From Bacteroidales bacterium (lineage in GTDB: Bacteria > Bacteroidota > Bacteroidia > Bacteroidales > UBA932): 62,772 bases of DNA. Location of the stretch: the NCBI GenBank assembly GCA_024398095.1, contig JAKSJK010000004.1:1-62772 (forward strand). The letters are read 5' to 3'. The translations under genes were made by a program, and so were the position numbers. The notes under the pieces were generated by a model. That model saw nothing but the letters and a program-made list of their open reading frames with translations, ran no database searches and was not told the origin of the DNA. Shown here piece by piece: positions 61,737-62,772 of this stretch (positions are counted from its first letter, which is position 1; each line of letters opens with the position of its first letter).

Positions 61737-62534
61737 TTACAATTCAAGATCAAGTCCAAGATCTGACAACAGCTTGTTGACCTTATTTACTTCTTTTTCG
61801 TGATAATCACCCAGTGCAATACCAGGTTGTATAACCCTATTGTATAGTTTCTTCTCCTTAACGCCAAGCATGTAAGCCGCGAAACGGGAAATTTTTGACT
61901 GATCGATATTCGCGATATCTACCCCCAAAGAGTTCAACATCGTCTCAATAAGCAGGCATCTGACCTTCAATGTACCATCAGGCTTTTCTTCTTCCTCCAT
62001 TTCTTCAATCAGCTTTTGTAGGTCCTCCACCTCCTTCTGCAACGAATCGATCTTCCTTTTTGCCTCTTTCAGTTCTTCAGCCTGTTCACAGGATATTTCG
62101 TTTCCGGACTTCAGTTCTCGCACAATCTTCCTGAAAGTTGTGGAATATGATTCCCAGTCTCCTGAGACCACTGAAATCTGTTCCAGAAAGCGATCCTGCC
62201 TTTTTGACAATTTTTGCTTCAATTCAAGAATAGAACGTACTGTAAGAAAAACAAGATTTGAACAATACCTGTCATTGTAAGGATCCCATGACTCCATTTC
62301 GCTGAAATAAGAATCAATCATAGCCTCCGGATGCCTGTCTATGTCAACCCTATATAAGAAGTAATAGGCCCAATGAAAAATCTCCAATGGTTCAAACATA
62401 GACTTGTCGACTTGCTGAATAACCAGAAGCCGTCTATAAATTTTCTCATTTATTGGTTCAGAGTCCAGAAAGAAATCCAGGTCATGGGCTTGAATTACAT
62501 TAAATTTCTGTTCATCCTCAATGTATGTCATCAT
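61737..62534 (-). CDS. Unknown coiled-coil protein
   Basis: I do not recognise this protein. The ATG at 62534 (MMTYIEDEQ) was chosen because a TAnnTTTG element lies just upstream at 62554-62561. The frame itself runs on to 62582, through that element. The 265-residue product is cytosolic. An N-terminal helical part is rich in Phe/Tyr/Leu (about 1-100), a long charged coiled coil spans about 135-185 (SLQKEVEDLQKLIEEMEEEEK), and a C-terminal helical module includes KISRFAAYMLGVKEKKLYNRV and LLSDLGLDLEL. C-termini of this style occur in small Bacteroidetes proteins near mobile elements, but the resemblance is only impressionistic. The DNA is more AT-rich than its neighbours. Confidence 0.65.
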   Translation of the reverse strand: MMTYIEDEQKFNVIQAHDLDFFLDSEPINEKIYRRLLVIQQVDKSMFEPLEIFHWAYYFLYRVDIDRHPEAMIDSYFSEMESWDPYNDRYCSNLVFLTVRSILELKQKLSKRQDRFLEQISVVSGDWESYSTTFRKIVRELKSGNEISCEQAEELKEAKRKIDSLQKEVEDLQKLIEEMEEEEKPDGTLKVRCLLIETMLNSLGVDIANIDQSKISRFAAYMLGVKEKKLYNRVIQPGIALGDYHEKEVNKVNKLLSDLGLDLEL

Positions 62535-62553
62535 TGTAGCTGATCTTTTCTGA

Positions 62554-62561
62554 CAAAAATA
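62554..62561 (-). promoter_or_regulatory. -7 element of the coiled-coil protein gene
   Basis: The minus-strand TATTTTTG matches TAnnTTTG and lies 19 bases before the ATG at 62534. No TTTG is seen 19-21 bases further up. Confidence 0.45.
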
Positions 62562-62586
62562 GCTAAAAAAGTCCATTTTCATTCAT

Positions 62587-62626
62587 TTACCCCCGGGGTA
62601 AGTCGATTTACCCCCTCCCGGGGTAA
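62587..62626. promoter_or_regulatory. Pair of TTACCCC/GGGGTAA dyads spaced 21 bases apart
   Basis: TTACCCC-C-GGGGTAA is at 62587-62601 and TTACCCC-CTCCC-GGGGTAA at 62608-62626, so the same half-site occurs four times. The two dyads start 21 bases apart, about two DNA turns. They lie upstream of the minus-strand -7 element and between two divergent genes, which suits a regulator binding cooperatively to one face of the helix. Confidence 0.55.
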
Positions 62627-62696
62627 GGAATTATATGCTTCATCTTTGCCGCAGAGTCTCCGGAAACTCAAATGTTTAACCCTAAAAAGAATACGC

Positions 62697-62772
62697 ATGA
62701 AGCAGAAATTCTTTCAATCCCTCCTGTCCGCTGAAAGAGGGAGCCTCTCAAGCAAGAGGTTATGCGGCTTCA
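62697..62772 (+). CDS. Start of a small protein, cut by the window end
   Basis: ATG at 62697 opens 25 codons (MKQKFFQSLLSAERG, then SLSSKRLCGF) that run off the window. The short charged start followed by S-S-K-R and an incipient hydrophobic stretch resembles small Bacteroidetes membrane proteins that begin the same way. CATCTTTG at 62641 is one mismatch from a -7 element. The identity cannot be settled from 25 residues. Confidence 0.42.
   Translation, partial: MKQKFFQSLLSAERGSLSSKRLCGF

Noticed and set aside
1-62772. tRNA, rRNA, riboswitch or insertion-sequence features
   Set aside because: Reading through the short gaps between genes showed no cloverleaf-like stretch, rRNA sequence, transposase or terminal inverted repeats. 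A covariance-model scan would be needed to exclude small RNAs.

Overview
The window looks like chromosome from an uncultured Bacteroidales bacterium. The evidence is two SusC/SusD pairs, BACON-domain lipoproteins, Bacteroidetes-type promoters (a TAnnTTTG element, in places with a TTTG about 19-21 bases upstream), the mfd-coaX-OMP-TPR-lptC-ppiD gene order, and families nearly confined to this phylum (DUF4302, DUF4923, DUF5117-like metalloproteases). The left 34 kb is visibly GC-rich, and the core genes to the right are moderate. No rRNA, tRNA, CRISPR array or insertion sequence was seen. Genes are packed tightly and no gene-free stretch exceeds 300 bases. Family assignments are from memory of motifs; no search could be run.

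Region 1 (1-28.7 kb) is a surface-protein and import island. A 5'-truncated TolB-propeller/beta-barrel protein comes first, then a separately transcribed collagen-like lipoprotein. Two SusCD operons follow, facing each other. The plus-strand operon (5.3-19.3 kb) is BACON lipoprotein, SusC, SusD, a zinc-metallohydrolase-like lipoprotein that has lost its HExxH site, an intact metzincin, a second metzincin-like protein that has lost all its zinc ligands, an M64-type peptidase with BACON and plant-type LRR segments, and a FISUMP-type lipoprotein. The minus-strand operon (28.6-19.3 kb) is SusC, SusD, an intact HExxH metallohydrolase lipoprotein, DUF4302, a BACON lipoprotein and a small lipoprotein. 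The last genes of the two operons overlap by 4 bases tail to tail. Each promoter carries a perfect dyad. I infer a pair of protein- or peptide-targeting uptake systems in which inactive enzyme copies have been kept beside active ones.

Region 2 (28.7-35.4 kb) holds an outer-membrane TonB-receptor-like barrel, a CpXC protein, galK, ychF and a secreted EEP-family phosphatase/nuclease. Region 3 (35.4-44.7 kb, minus strand) is the envelope cluster mfd-coaX-OMP-TPR-lptC-ppiD. Region 4 (44.9-50.6 kb) holds ruvB, the flavoprotein and iron-sulfur subunits of succinate dehydrogenase/fumarate reductase without the cytochrome b subunit, and an AT-rich Big_2 lipoprotein. Region 5 (50.6-62.8 kb) holds hflX, tonB, ybeY-mnmG, ruvA, the operon sufS-sufE-sufT-folK-glyS, a DUF4923 protein, a ThiL-like protein stripped of its active-site residues, and an unknown coiled-coil protein. 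A truncated small gene ends the window.

The most distinctive signals are four enzyme relatives with missing catalytic residues, and two perfect 14-bp ParB/parS palindromes 620 bp apart. One palindrome lies inside a roughly 65-residue insertion of MnmG, which suggests that this end of the window lies near the chromosome origin.
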